A stretch of 64,000 bases of DNA, taken from positions 124,001-188,000 of the forward strand of contig NW_015971541.1 in the NCBI RefSeq assembly GCF_000182565.1. The letters run 5' to 3'. This document shows, piece after piece, positions 47,311 through 60,085 of this stretch. A program made the position numbers and the translations under genes. Each line of letters starts with the position of its first letter. The first letter of the stretch is position 1. The notes beneath the pieces were generated by a model. That model was not told where the DNA came from and did not search any database. It saw nothing but the letters and a program-made list of their open reading frames with translations. Source of the stretch: Spizellomyces punctatus DAOM BR117 (Eukaryota > Chytridiomycota > Chytridiomycetes > Spizellomycetales > Spizellomycetaceae).

Positions 47311-48691
47311 CTGTGAAAAATGACTTAAAGGTGTAGATGTCGATTAGCAAACATGCCCATCTTGATCCTTTGGGCGTAGTTGAACTAGTACCATGTCTTT
47401 CTGACGTGATTTACTTTCAATCCGTGATCGGAGAGCTGGTGCAAAGTAGATTCGACAGAATGGCTGTAACAGATCGAGTACGTGATGCGCAGGTCAGCGG
47501 CGTGATGTTCTTTCCAATCCCGGTCAGACTTGCACACCATCCAATCCGTAATGTCGGGAGCAGCGCACTTTGTTAATTTAAAATTTGCCATCCGATCGAC
47601 GCTTACCTGGCTGACGTAATCGCACTGACCTCTGTCTTAATTGTGGATATCGCACACCGTCAAATGTCGAAAAGGCATGTAATGGATATAGTCAGGAAAA
47701 GAGTTACTACACTACCGTCACAAACAATGCTGGCTGTTGCTGGGTAATACTCCAAAGCCCCAACATCCGGTAAGCTATTTCTAATCATCCTGCTTTGTAG
47801 TCGCCTAGAAGGTGGAGCTCGATCCCTGCGGTATCGGGAATAAAGAAAGCCAAATACCATTGGATCAAACCAGTAGATGCAAACCAGCCGGGGAACTAGA
47901 CAGCAATGATTGAAGGGCCTTTGGTAGCGGACGCCGTGTCCGAGGTGGTTGTCGTCGGGGTAGCTCCAGGGAAGAAAGGTAAGACCTGCAGAGATGTCAA
48001 GAACTGATGAAGAAGCGAGGCACAATAGCAATCTTGAGAACGAGAAAGGAGCAGAATGATACACGAAGGAATGGATACTGCCTGCATCTTCCTTCATATT
48101 CTGAGGGCACGTGACCGTGCTGATACGACATACGTTGCAAATGCCCCGACCCAATGCTTTTCCCTTCCCTTATTTCCGCTATCTGCTTTGTATCCAGATC
48201 ATATCTCCTCAGAATTGGTGCATCGTTTTTATCCCAATATACTGCACATCATTCCAATCTATTGCCCCTTTATGACTTTTTAACTCGGTGACAATTACCG
48301 AAGATAGTAGTGTTTTTACACACTGTTAATGCAAGGTTTAATCCTTTTAGCTTTTACAATAATGGTCAGCAAAGGATCACGGATAAAGCTGAAATTATTC
48401 ATGTGTCCATTTACCTGAGCCTGCTTTTATACATCGGTGGTAGTTCCTCATGTTTGAGGATACTTCCTTACATAGAAAAATAAGTACTTTTTTCCAATGG
48501 TCACTTCCATAGGATAAGAGTAACATTCAACTGTATCTTCTTTAATTTTCCTAACTGATGATTGTCCACCAAAATACAGTACTGTAGTCCGTCATCATGC
48601 ACGTGACCACTCTCACGATCGGGGAAACCAACCAGATGAGCATGACTGTTGATCCGCGATCTCGTCGCCGAGATTCATCTCACTTGTTCTC
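47311..48691. other. Poorly explained 1.4-kb interval
   Basis: Besides the doubtful gene at 47785-48087 there are long minus-strand frames (for example 47385-47591 and 47660-48154) that I could not splice into one model. The missing first exon of DCUN1D should also be here. GCACGTGAC elements stand at 48107-48115 and 48599-48607; the second is 85 nt before the CAF16 start. Confidence 0.35.
47785..48087 (-). CDS. Hypothetical small protein, structure uncertain
   Basis: A frame from ATG 48087 begins MQAVSIPSCIILLLSR. After a TAG that could be the end of an intron (GTCTTA..GTCTAG), it continues in the same frame with gene-like sequence FPGWFASTGLIQWYLAFFIP..GDYKAG and a stop at 47785. Composition suggests a secreted or membrane protein. 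The 5' splice site is weak and other frames are open, so boundaries are doubtful. No family is recognised. Confidence 0.25.
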
Positions 48692-49897
48692 ATGTCTGAT
48701 CCTGCTGTTCAAGTTTCGAACCTCACCTTTGGTTTCGGTGGTCCGTCCCCGATTTTGAAGGACCTTTCCTTCTCCGTTCCTCGCGGTGGCCGTTGCCTCT
48801 TGGTCGGCGCAAACGGGGCGGGTAAATCAACATTACTGACGATCCTCGCAGGCAAGCGTTTAGTCAAAAATAGTGGAGTGAGAGTAATTGGGAAGAATCC
48901 TTTTGATGATGGAGCACAGGTCAGTATAGTGCATGCGACCTCTTTGTCTACCCTGAGTTGCAGATTATCGGTCGAAGTTTCACACTTATCATGACGTTTC
49001 TATGCAGAATATCACTTATCTCGGCACAGAATGGGCTCATAACCCTATTGTGCGCCGGGACGTTCCTGTATCTCGTCTGCTCAGATCTCTTGGCGCACAG
49101 CGGTATCCAGATCGGTGTGCGGAACTACTGGAGATCATGGACGTGGACCCTGACTGGCATATGCACGAAGTATCCGATGGTCAACGGCGCCGTGTACAAA
49201 TTGTTCTAGGTACTGGGATGAGATTTTGCTTTTTGTCTGCAATGGACAATTGAGGATGTCAACTTTGGCTCATATTATGTGTTATTCTATGCACAGGTCT
49301 GATGGAGCCATGGTTGGTACCCCAGCTCAGTAGATTTGCGCCTTCGTGTCGCCTGCTTATACTCTCTACCTGCAAGGGAGCTTCTATTGTTGGACGAAGT
49401 CACCGTCGACTTGGACGTACTGGTGCGCGCCGAGCTTCTCTCGTTTCTGCGCAAAGAAACCGAAACACGCAACGCAACCATTCTATACGCAACCCACATC
49501 TTCGATGGCTTGGGAGGATGGCCCACGCATGTCGCACACATAGTAGATGGGGTGGTCGATGTAGTCAGAGACCTAACAAGTCCTTCTGGGTTTCCAGAGC
49601 TGACGGAAGCTAAACGGACGAGAATGGAACAGGCTGGTGCAGTCGGTGCATCCGTGCTGGACAACTCGCCCTTGTTGATGGTGGTAGAGAAGTGGCTCAG
49701 AGATGATAGTAGTAGGATCCGCAAGGAAGGAAGGAGAAATCAAGAAGGGAAAGTGATGACCAAGTGGGAAATTCTCAGTGAAAACATGAAAGAGGTACTT
49801 GCCTTCCTTGCGCTCTGTGCTAATTTTTACGGCGCAATTTAATCCTAACCTGTGGTCTTTTCAGTATGGCGACAAGTTCTATAATTATTGGAATTGA
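48692..49897 (+). CDS. CAF16: Non-membrane ABC ATPase of the CAF16 type
   Basis: Yeast Caf16 is a soluble ABC protein associated with Ccr4-Not. Exons 48692-48919, 49008-49209, 49297-49312 (16-nt micro-exon), 49377-49794 and 49865-49897 give 897 nt, 298 aa. The single nucleotide-binding domain shows Walker [10 protein letters not shown], the family's modified signature [11 protein letters not shown], Walker [13 protein letters not shown] and the switch His in YATHIFDGL. No membrane domain is seen. [13 protein letters not shown] is typical of this subfamily. The micro-exon encodes the end of LGLMEPW just before Walker B, so its loss would break the ATPase. The last exon encodes [10 protein letters not shown]. 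Confidence 0.92.
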
Positions 49898-50339
49898 AAC
49901 CACATCAAAGAACGGTAACATGATGCACTGCAGATGATGCCTGGATAGCTTATAGATGCAAGTAGGCATACACCATTTTGAAGGGTAAATTATCATAATA
50001 GTGATTGACATGAGAAATGCACGAGACGGCATTTCATATCGCGTCATGTGTTCTCAACGGTACGCCCTTACTCGCTCATTGAACGCATACACCGCTGTAT
50101 ATCCATAATGATGATGTTACCGCCCCGAAGAATATATGAACAAGTATGAAGATATGCTGAAGCAAACAATTTGCTCGCCTAACGCCGTTGTCCTGCATCC
50201 CTCACCGGTGTGCCGCAAATGGACACAGGGTATCCTTGCAACCCTCAAGCTTCAGTCGTGTAGTAGGTCGTTCTGGAGCATTCTGTCAAGTCCCAATCTT
50301 GCCATGAGCACTTACTTTCACTTGGAGACTGTATATACG

Positions 50340-51201
50340 TTAGGACTTACGCTCCGCAATTTTCCGCGCCAAGTCGGCTTTCTCGAAACAATCGTCCGAC
50401 CGTAACCCCCGTTCTTGCAGAATGTTTTTGAGATCTTTCACAGAGTGTCCCATGAGATCTTCATAACTTTCCTTGACAAGAGGCAGTGCGCGTTGCTTGG
50501 GCATGTTGCGGGATGTAGCCTGTTGAGCCAAGGCTGCCAGTTTACTCTCGAATTCAGGGTCCGCGGGGTGACCTGCCCAAGCAATGCGTCCGTTGGTATC
50601 AACGAGAAAGACATGAGGGATACCACGGGCACCAGAGGGTATAAAGAGCTTATTGCGCGCATCATGCTGTGCATCTATCGCAACTGTGTAGTCCATACTG
50701 GACCCTTGCGAATTGACGAAAGATCGAATTTTCTACAAACAGTACAGTCCAATGTGAACCGGCTGGGTTGAGCAAATGCGGGCAAAAATTATGATGGCGT
50801 TCACAGCAAACAAACAAGCTATTTACATTTTCATCATTCTCATCTGTGATCCCGATGAAATAGACATCTTTGTCGCGATACTTTCGTTGAAGCTCGGATA
50901 GATGCTTGAAATGCCATTATAACATCAGACGAGGTCGGGGAAACATCGATTGTGTACACATAATACATACTGGGAAGACTTGACGGCAAGGTCCGCACCT
51001 GTGTTCCGATGCTCAGAATTAACTGTCACGGCACTGCCGCGAGGAACAATCGATTTCTGATCTTTACCAAGTTGCCCAAAACTCGATAACGAGAACACGT
51101 TTGTGACCTTCAGGGGCACTGGCCGATATCTGAACAGGCTCGCCCTTGACGAATAGGAGTCCCGAGATGGTGGGGAGCGGTTGCCCTATCAGTTGCGACA
51201 T
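50340..51201 (-). CDS. TlpA-like thioredoxin-fold protein with a SAP/MANF-C-like tail
   Basis: Exons 51068-51201, 50971-50998 (28 nt), 50827-50904 and 50340-50732 give 633 nt, 210 aa. The thioredoxin fold begins IGQPLPTISG, then VLVIEFWATWCGPCRQVFP with the CGPC redox site on the 28-nt exon. Then come YFIGITDENDEN and the cis-Pro segment RGIPHVFLVDTNGRIAW. There is no signal peptide, so it is probably cytosolic or organellar. The last 45 residues, HSVKDLKNILQERGLRSDDC..EKADLARKIAE, resemble the SAP-like domain at the end of MANF/ARMET and some RING proteins. The pairing is unusual. The substrate is unknown. Confidence 0.8.
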
Positions 51202-51439
51202 TGTTGTTAGATGGAAATACGTTTCGAGGAGGAGAAACGAAATAGGTGTTTGGTCATCAAAATCCATGCACGTGAGAGCCTGTTGCTTACGTGTTCGAAA
51301 TTCCGCCAAGACGTCTATTTACGGACATCGGAGGTTTGCTCCCTGAGCGTGGCTTCTTCGCTAGATAAAGCTTTCCCTTTTTGATGCGTTTAGATTAAAC
51401 GTTTGCTTGCACGCTTTTCATACAACTCACCTTGAAGAT

Positions 51440-53460
51440 ATGTCTACCGGGGGGGCTCGCAAGGTGGTAGATGATGAGCATCAGCGGACGGCCAAGAGTT
51501 ATACTGAGCATTTTCTCCATCGTAACTCATCTTTAGCCAGCGAGACAGCCCCTGGGAGTATTTCGGTTAGCACAGCTTCTTGTTATACGTGCTAAGGAAA
51601 ACACCTAACTAGTAAACCGTCCATCATTGCACTCTAGAGGTCATGAGGGGACCGTATACAGCATTGATGTAAATGGACCCGATGTGATACTAAAACCTCC
51701 CCAAATGAAAAAAAAATCCGGGAAGGTAGAACCTCTCGGAGAGCGTGGAGATGAAGCTGATAGGAGCGTGACCCTGGTCTCAGGTGCGAGCTCTTTGAGA
51801 GATGGATTGCTAGGCTATTTCCAACACCTGATGCTCACATTTTGATTTAATAGGATCCCACGACCAAAGCATCCTGGTCTGGAATGTATCTTTGGACACT
51901 CTATCGAAGAACGCGATACTAACCAAGGTATAGTTTGCTTCCTGATGGTCTTACTACAATAAAACACGCCCATTGACGGCTACCATTCAGATGGAGCGAA
52001 TACGGACTTTACGAGGTCATACGGCTCATGTCTATAGCGTGGAAGTCTTACCCCATCCGCGTGGAAAGCCGCGGTATATGGTATCCGCCGGAGATCAAAC
52101 AGTGCGATATTGGGATTTGGAGGTCTGTAGGTGGAGAGCAAGGATCTACTGCTAGCAGTATCCTCATGAATGCAGAAAGACAGGGGAAAATCTGAAAACA
52201 CTTTCAGGGCACACAAACTACGTTGCATGTTTGCGGACCAGAGGGAAGAGGACTTTTTCAGGATCCTGGGACATGAGTCTTCGAAGTTGGAATCTCGAGG
52301 TACAGTCTTTATATTTCCACGCAGCCTACTTGAACCTCACCAACATCCTTCCATAAGACTTACAAGCCCATGCACGTCTTTAAAGGACACCGCAACATTG
52401 TTAATTGCATAGATGTGACGGACACGGACGTTTTCAGCGGTAGCTGGTAATTAACGAGGGCAACCCAGTATCTAATCACCACCCTAACTCCCGTTGCGAC
52501 TCTCCTATAGGGATATGACTGTAATACAATGGAGTCGCTCTGTATGTTCTTTACGTTCGTCCAGATTAGGCTTACTGAAGAGTTGGAGTGGCTGATATCT
52601 CAACCTAAGACAGACAGGAGAGCCAGTAAATGTTTATCGAGGGCATACGGATGGAGTCCAGTGTCTCCAAGTCTCCGGCGACTTGTTACTTACGGGGTGG
52701 GTCTCCCATTCCTTCTGTTTTTAGTGGCACTATTCGCGAAAAGCAACTCTTGACAAAGCCTACTCTTTGGGATAGATCTATGGATAGAACGATTCGAGTA
52801 TGGAGTCAAAAGGTAGGTCAATTCATGATTACAACAATCAAGACGACCGCGTCTAATGAATGCCTCTAAAAGACGGGCAAAACCAAAAGAATTCTCAATG
52901 GTCACGAAGGCGGTGTAGAATGTCTACACTTAGTAGGCCGAACGTGCTTCTCGGGATCTTACGATAAAACCATACGGTGAGTTACCGCGAGCATCTGAGA
53001 ATATCACTGCTTGATGCTCATCGAACGGATACATTCTTGATCCCCAGTTGTTTCAAAATTACGGTCAGTTGGTACTATTGTGGAGTGGTTTATCGTAGCG
53101 CGACTCGCTAAATCGCATTTTCAGACTGGAGAATGCATAGCCATTTTTGAAGGGCATACAGATGGAGGCAAGCGCAGTCGGATTATGTTCATGTTAATCT
53201 CACTACTGATCTCTNNNNNNNNNNNNNNNNNNNNNNNNNNNNNNNNNNNNNNNNNNNNNNNNNNNNNNNNNNNNNNNNNNNNNNNNNNNNNNNNNNNNNN
53301 NNNNNNNNNNNNNNCCCACGACAAGACAATACGAGCTTGGGATGCCCGAGTAAGCATGGTGGACCATTCATTTACTGACATGGGTCGCTGACAATTCTGT
53401 TAGGACTTGGTGCGATTGGGCACGGCCCCATGGTGGAAACGAATCTTTTGCTGCGGGTAG
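51440..53460 (+). CDS. WD40 beta-propeller protein (contains an assembly gap)
   Basis: Many short exons encode a WD40 propeller. Visible blades include GHEGTVYSIDV..SHDQSILVWNV, GHTAHVYSVEV..AGDQTVRYWDLE, SGHTNYVACLR..GSWDMSLRSWNLE, GHRNIVNCID..GSWDMTVIQWSR, GHTDGVQCLQV..GSMDRTIRVWSQK, GHEGGVECLHL..GSYDKTIR and GHTDG..HDKTIRAWDAR, so at least seven. The N-terminus is polar and the last residues are WWKRIFCCG. One exon near 53050 is only 16 nt (FKIT). An N run removes part of the last blade. The blade repeats resemble F-box/WD40 and other TGE..LSGHT proteins, but no F-box is seen. A specific function cannot be assigned. Confidence 0.8.
53215..53314. other. Assembly gap (exactly 100 N) inside the WD40 gene
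   Basis: The round length of 100 suggests a placeholder gap of unknown real size. Confidence 0.99.
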
Positions 53461-53919
53461 ACGATACCCATCCGCAGTGCCTTTTCTTTGGATACCCATT
53501 ATATGAACATGTAGATGTTGGAGGGATAATGACACTCAGATAAATTAGCCACATTAGAAAGTAAACGGTGCAGTATGGGTCTGTGGTCGTTTTAATGAAT
53601 TAGAAAATCGTATGAGATACTGTTTCGTATACCTTCCTGATCATTTGCTAGAGTAGGGTGAATATAATTTCTGTAGATCTATCAACGTTTTCGCTCTAGG
53701 ATTCGAATATCTACCATGTTCTAATCCTTGATTCACTTACGCACTACGTGCGACCAATACCATCAAACCTACTACAAGTATATTTCGCAGCATGGCAGTA
53801 AGTAGAGGTGAGTCTCCTGAGTACGTTACGCCTGACCCCTAGCCTCATCTCGGCTTACAGATCTGATCGAAAACGCGACTTTCAAAGAGTTTTAGGCCAG
53901 AGTCCTCGGACTAGATCAC
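53461..53919. other. Intergenic region before ADAT1
   Basis: 459 nt without a supported gene. A short ATG frame at 53793 (MAVSR) could be joined by a GTGAGT..TTACAG intron to a 10-residue extension ending at 53895; at most this is an upstream ORF. Confidence 0.35.
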
Positions 53920-55834
53920 ATGGCAAGCCACGATTCCCATCGTCGCTCTATTGACGACGACAGCTGGCCGGACACCATCGCGGATACAGTCTTGAAATGC
54001 TTTGATGGCATTCCAAAGAAAGGGAAACCGACTGTTCGCGGTAAAAAGCCAGAGTGGACAGTCTTGGCGGGCATTGTCCAGTTGCAAAGAGCTCAAGGTA
54101 AAACCGCAAAGTGAGACCTGAACCAGAATCGATACCTGACACTCAAGAAGACAAGGACGCACACTTAAAGTGTGTTGCAATTGGGTGAGCAGCATAACCT
54201 TCTGCCTGCGACCTCGAGAGCGTCCATGCTGAACGTACGGAAAGAACAGGCCTCAAGTGTTTGAATAAACGCCAACTTGTCAAGGATGGTAGTTGTATAA
54301 ATGATAGCCACGCAGAGGTCCTATGCCGGCGGAGCTTTGTTAGGTTAGTGAAGGTCTTTACTAAGGCATTGTCTGAATTGTATTGAGTTCCCGTTTGCAG
54401 ATACATTTATTCCGAAGCCCTAAACGCTATGAAGGGTCTTCCGTCTATCCTTGTAAGAAAGACGGGACAGCAGGACACGAGTTTTCAGCTCGCAAAAGGG
54501 ATAAGTTTTCACATGTATATATCTCAGTCTGCCTGTAAGTACTCGAAGCGACTGTAAAATAATTCCTTGGATGTTGTCTAAGTCTCTTTTAGGTGGTGAC
54601 GCTTCAATGGCAGCTCTTCTGAAAAGTCAATCAGAGGAAGAGAGAAAAGCGAACGAAAGCAAGGCATTGATGTTCCTCGAGAAGAAAATGGAAACTCCTG
54701 CAGCCACCATGGTTATCGCGCCTAGTTCAAACCAGGTGCTGCGTGGCAGAGCCGATTTCACATCCATGGGAGTGCTGCGTACCAAGCCAGGGCGTGTCGA
54801 TGCGGAACCGACATTATCGATGTCTTGCAGGTCGGTGAGTCCAACGATTTCTTTGATGCATGAGTTCGAAACGTCTCAAACCACGGACTATGTAGCGATA
54901 AGATAGCCATGTGGAATGTCCTAGGTCTTGGTGGCGCTCTACTATCCCATTTTGTCGAACCTCTGTACTTGGAATCTATCGTAGTGGGAGATTTGTATGA
55001 TAGCGAGGCCATGGAGCGGGCATTCTGCGAAAGAGTTAGTGGAATAAATGGTAAGCCACGAATTCCATTCGATCCATTTACCTGAGCGTTGGTTCATGTT
55101 CTCGCCATTTGTGCTAGACCTTCCTGCACCTTATAAAGTTACCCGCCCCAAGCTTTTTGCGACAAATCGCGATTTTTTCTGGAGCAAGACCAGTGTGTCT
55201 AGCCGACATGAAATCAAGCCGATTCCTGCGGATACATGTTCGTGACGATCGTTTGCCACTTACATTATCAGCAAAGCGATTAAAATTCTCTAGGTCGTTC
55301 CAGCAATCGCCTGGAATGCAAGTCACCCGAGGGACTCTGAAGCGATCACCAACGGCCGGCGGCAAGGTTTTGCCGCAAAAGCTGGAACGTGGAGCGCTAA
55401 AGCGCGGTAAGTTATTTGGTGAGAAGTCCGCAAATGACGTCTCATATCCGTTTCTAGGTCACCAATATGTAAAGCACTGCTTTTCGAAGAATTTCAAAGT
55501 CTTCTGGAGATCATACCTCTACACGAGCGTTCAATGTCCCTAGGGTACGTTTTTAGGTATCGTCGCCATGATCCGAAAGTAATTGAAATATTTGCTCCAC
55601 TACAGACAAATAGATTTCTCGCGACTCTCATACCGTGATGTAAAACGTGCGAATACGTCTTATCAAACCGCCAAGGCGGCGCTGTTTGATCAAAAGTTCC
55701 AGAGTTGGGTGGTGAATCCTGCTGAACTTGAAGAGTTTTATATGGAGGTAGTCCCAGTGGTGGGTCGTAAGAGAAATAGGGAAGATGATCCGGAAGATTC
55801 ACGAAATGCAAAACACCGCGACGGAAGTGGATAG
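53920..55834 (+). CDS. TAD1: tRNA-specific adenosine deaminase 1 (A37 of tRNA-Ala)
   Basis: ADAT1/Tad1 converts A37 of tRNA-Ala to inosine. Ten exons (53920-54097, 54148-54184, 54245-54343, 54401-54534, 54593-54830, 54896-55050, 55118-55237, 55304-55406, 55458-55544, 55606-55834) total 1380 nt, 459 aa. The deaminase core has the order expected: PKKGKPTVRGKKPEWTVLAG, CVAIGTGLKCL, the zinc/proton-shuttle block NDSHAEVLCRRSF, ACGDASM, and the third ligand in SMSCSDKIAMWN. Then come GGALLSHFVEPLYLESIVVG, TSIAWN, NGRRQG and a conserved FQSWVVNPAE near the end. The C-terminus is basic and probably disordered. The 3' splice site at 54244 (GGAAAG) is non-canonical in context, but it restores GTGLKC. 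Confidence 0.93.
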
Positions 55835-56074
55835 GATGACTAAAGCCTGGTGCCTCGTGTTATAAATGTACATAGATGGGCAAATATTAGAATACAACAA
55901 GCGCATCCATTAAATTAAGCATATTATCCAGGTTATACGATGTTAGAAAGGGAGTAACAACACTCTGGCCCTGCACGATAGGTGGTGGACACGCATCCGA
56001 ATGTGTGACAGCCCAGCAGTCGGGTATATTTCAAATTCAATGCGGGAGTGACCCGTGAGTTACAGAATATGACA

Positions 56075-58378
56075 CTACTGCTCATCCCACCTCCGTCTGC
56101 GTTCTGTGGTCGATCCACCTCCATTCTTGTCCTTTCCCACAAATGACGTTGAACTCCCTTGCGCTGACGATGCTCGCTGAAAAGCGGTAAATTTCATTCC
56201 TCCGACCCCACGGTTTGTCCCCAATTCTGCTGTGCGCGAGATGTGGTTGGGTTCGGGATTGCCACCTATGCCCACATGTCCGCGATTGCCTATCGGAGCA
56301 AGATTTGGATTACTGCCACCACCAAAGCTTCCCCTATGTCCGTTTCCGCCGCCAAATCCGGCCCCTCCACGACCCCTCCCCCGTCCTCTTCCCCGTCCTC
56401 TACCTCGCCCACGTCCACCACCTCGCTCTCGTCCTTTTCTAAAGCGGCCATTCTTTAGCGCTAGCGTCAGCAATTCTGGAGGGACCGTTTGCCCAGCGTC
56501 TTCCAAGTTTCGGACCAGCTCCCCGGCAAATTTATCCTCCTTTTGCGTAATCAACGTATACGCTGTGCCCTTTTCACCCGCTCGGCCGGTTCGCCCAATG
56601 CGATGGACATGTGAATCAATATCGCGTGCCACTGCGGGAAATAAAAGCATATATAAGCTTCAAACTGGTTACATGGAACATATTTCAAATACTTTACCAT
56701 CATAGTTAACCACTGTTTTGATAGATTTGATATCCAATCCCCGGGCTGCTACATCTGTGCTCACCAGAAGTTTAACCTTCCCGGCCTTGAAGTCATGGAT
56801 GACTTTATCCCGCTCGTGTTGTAACATATCTCCATGTAGTGGACTGCATTCGAATCCAGAAGCCTTCAAATTTGCAGCAAGTTCATCAACCCCCGTTTTT
56901 CTGCCCACAAAAACCAGTACGCTCCCGTCCACTGTGAACTTGACAAGCCTTTGTGTAAGCCAGCCCCACTTATATCCATCGTCTTCAAGAACCTGTACAA
57001 TTTGTGTGATATCCGTATTAGCTTGACCAACGCCACCAATGCTTATTCGCACGGGCTCGGTCAGCACGTCTCGCGCCAGGCGTTCCACTCGCTTTTGGAA
57101 GGTTGCACTAAAGAGTAGGGTTTGTCGATCGGGTCGGACGTTGTTACAAATGGACCGGACTTGTGGCTCAAATCCGAGATCAAACATACGATCCGCTTCA
57201 TCCAAAACCAGGTATGAAACTCTGCGGAGGTTTGTTGCCTTCATTTTCACCAGGTCAATCAATCTTCCCGGGGTCGCAACCAGAATTTCGATCCCTCCGC
57301 CCCGTAATTCCTTGAATTGTTCACCTTTTGACGCACCGCCGTACACAACACCAACCTTCAGACCGTAGGCTTTGGCAAACTTTTTCGCCTCGAGATATAT
57401 TTGATGTGCGAGCTCTCGAGTTGGGGCCAGGATTAAACCGATGGGTCCGTCCCCTTTCTCCAACTCCTCTTGATCCATCATATGCACCAGCATGGGCCAT
57501 ATGAATGCCGCAGTTTTTCCACTTCCCGTTTTTGCAATGCCAATAATGTCCCTTCCGCTAAGCGCTACTGGGACCGCTTGTCGCTGGATGCCCGTTGGTT
57601 CCGTGTATCCGTGCCTGCGGATAGCGTCAATCAAGGAGTCATCAAAGCCAAAGTGCGCAAAGGAGATGCACGGCTTGGCTATGTCATGTCCTGACACTCG
57701 CATGTCTAGGTCTCGGCGAATCTGCCATGCTTCTGCCTCACTCAGGGCGGCAATATCTGAATGTTCCTCGTAAAAATCTTTCTCAATCTCAGGGTACTGA
57801 ATCTTTGAATGATCTACAGCAGGTAACGGTTCAATTTCTCTTCTCTTCATATCTCCCAGCGCATTGTCCCCCAATCCTTCGTCATTTTCCGCCAGAGCAG
57901 CATCAACAGCGCGGGCAGTCGCATACACTTCCTCGTCCGAATCCACATCGTCTTGCTGTGCGACAGGAGCATTTTTGCCAATTTCTATGCCCTTTTTCTT
58001 CATGTGCTTGACATAGCTCTCCACAAAATCCTCTTCCTCGAAGTCGTCGCGACGTGTTGGGCCTAGTTTTGCTTTCTCTTCTACTCGCTCTTGCTGCTGG
58101 ATTTCTGCATTAATACCAGCCATAAACGCATCAAGCTCATCCTCCTCCTCCTCAGCGGCATTGGCTGAATTAAAGCCTTCCTTCGTCGTTATCTCTTCTA
58201 CAGAAGGACGCTTGTCATTGGCAGTACCGTCATCAAGATCAAGCATCCTGCGTTTTGCCGGTCGTTCCGGCTCATTAAAGGCCGCCTCGTCATCGTCATC
58301 CCAGAGGCCTCTTCCCTTCCCTGCCCCGTTTCTACTGGCTCCAAGGCCCAAATGTCCTCTCTGATTGCGTTTGAACAT
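56075..58378 (-). CDS. DDX42: DEAD-box RNA helicase DDX42
   Basis: An SF3b-associated DEAD-box protein. Exons 56698-58378 and 56075-56631 give 2238 nt, 745 aa. The N-terminus is acidic and charged (WDDDDEAAFNEPERPAKRR). The core shows the Q motif region (YTEPTGIQRQAVPVALSGRD), AKTGSGKT, PTRELAHQ, TPGRLID, VLDEADRMFDLGFEPQ, FSATF, STDVAARGLDIKSIKTVVNYD and HRIGRTGRAGEKGTAYTL. IKTVVNYDVARDIDSHVHRIG and KWGWL fit DDX42 rather than Prp5 or DDX46. The C-terminus is a long RGRGRG tract followed by a Gly/Asn-rich, RNA-binding type tail. Divergent from uS7. Confidence 0.93.
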
Positions 58379-58742
58379 TATTCGTCGTCTTTGGAACCCG
58401 GATTGGAAAGTTAGTCCAAACTTGAATTCGCGAAGTCCAGCAGCACGTGACCATTAGCACGTGACTATACAGAATGTTACACAAGAATTTCTGGTCTTGA
58501 CATCGGATTTTGAGCATAGCGTAGAGTTCTTCCCTTTTCGCCGTTTGTCCATCACAGGAAGGAAGGTAAAGTGTCGTCCAATCATCCATCCATCCATCCA
58601 TCCCGTCGGTCGCAGAGAATGCTACTCGATTGTTCGTTCGTCTTGAGAGATTGAGCAAACCCGACTTGTTACTGTGGAGGAGAGAGTTCGCGAATGTGAT
58701 CACGATTCTGACCGAGGCATTTGACATTTGCAGAACGCAACC
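58379..58742. promoter_or_regulatory. Shared DDX42/uS7 promoter with paired GCACGTGAC boxes
   Basis: Two identical GCACGTGAC boxes lie at 58443-58451 and 58457-58465, 14 nt apart start to start, between divergent genes. The sequence is the reverse complement of the Cbf1-type GTCACGTG site. A short (ATCC)n simple repeat is at about 58581-58603. Confidence 0.5.
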
Positions 58743-59732
<990 letters not shown>

Positions 59733-60085
59733 GGAGCGAGCGATATGGATGGGCTGGCACGCGGATGTCCGTGGTGTCGGCTTTGGTGGTGCTTGGGAGG
59801 TCTGTGTACAATGCAAATATATAAACAAATTACACTTGTTGGACTACAGATCGAGACAGTGGACGTGTTAGCCAGCTAACGCCCTAAGATATCAATATAC
59901 TAATCGGACATGTGGTGGAAACATTAGTCTGCCAAGACAAGACCTATCTTGCAGGGATTTGCTGGTTTTACGTTCGACCATTTCATAATGTTCCCATAAA
60001 GGGTTAAATAATGTCCAGGTGATCGGACATTCCGAGGTTTCCCAACTTCACTTCGTTCAAAGTAAACGTGAGTGTGGGAGCAAAC
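59733..60085. other. Intergenic between uS7 and ZW10
   Basis: 353 nt with the uS7 3' end and the ZW10 promoter; no coding frame is supported. Confidence 0.4.

Noticed and set aside
47890-47900. In-frame TAG codons (here and at 63835) as evidence for stop reassignment or readthrough
   Set aside because: Both can be the last bases of short GT..TAG introns, and every recognised gene in the window uses ordinary stops.
54185-54250. Apparent frameshift at the ADAT1 GTGLKC block
   Set aside because: Using the AG at 54243-54244 instead of the later CAG restores GTGLKC without any shift.
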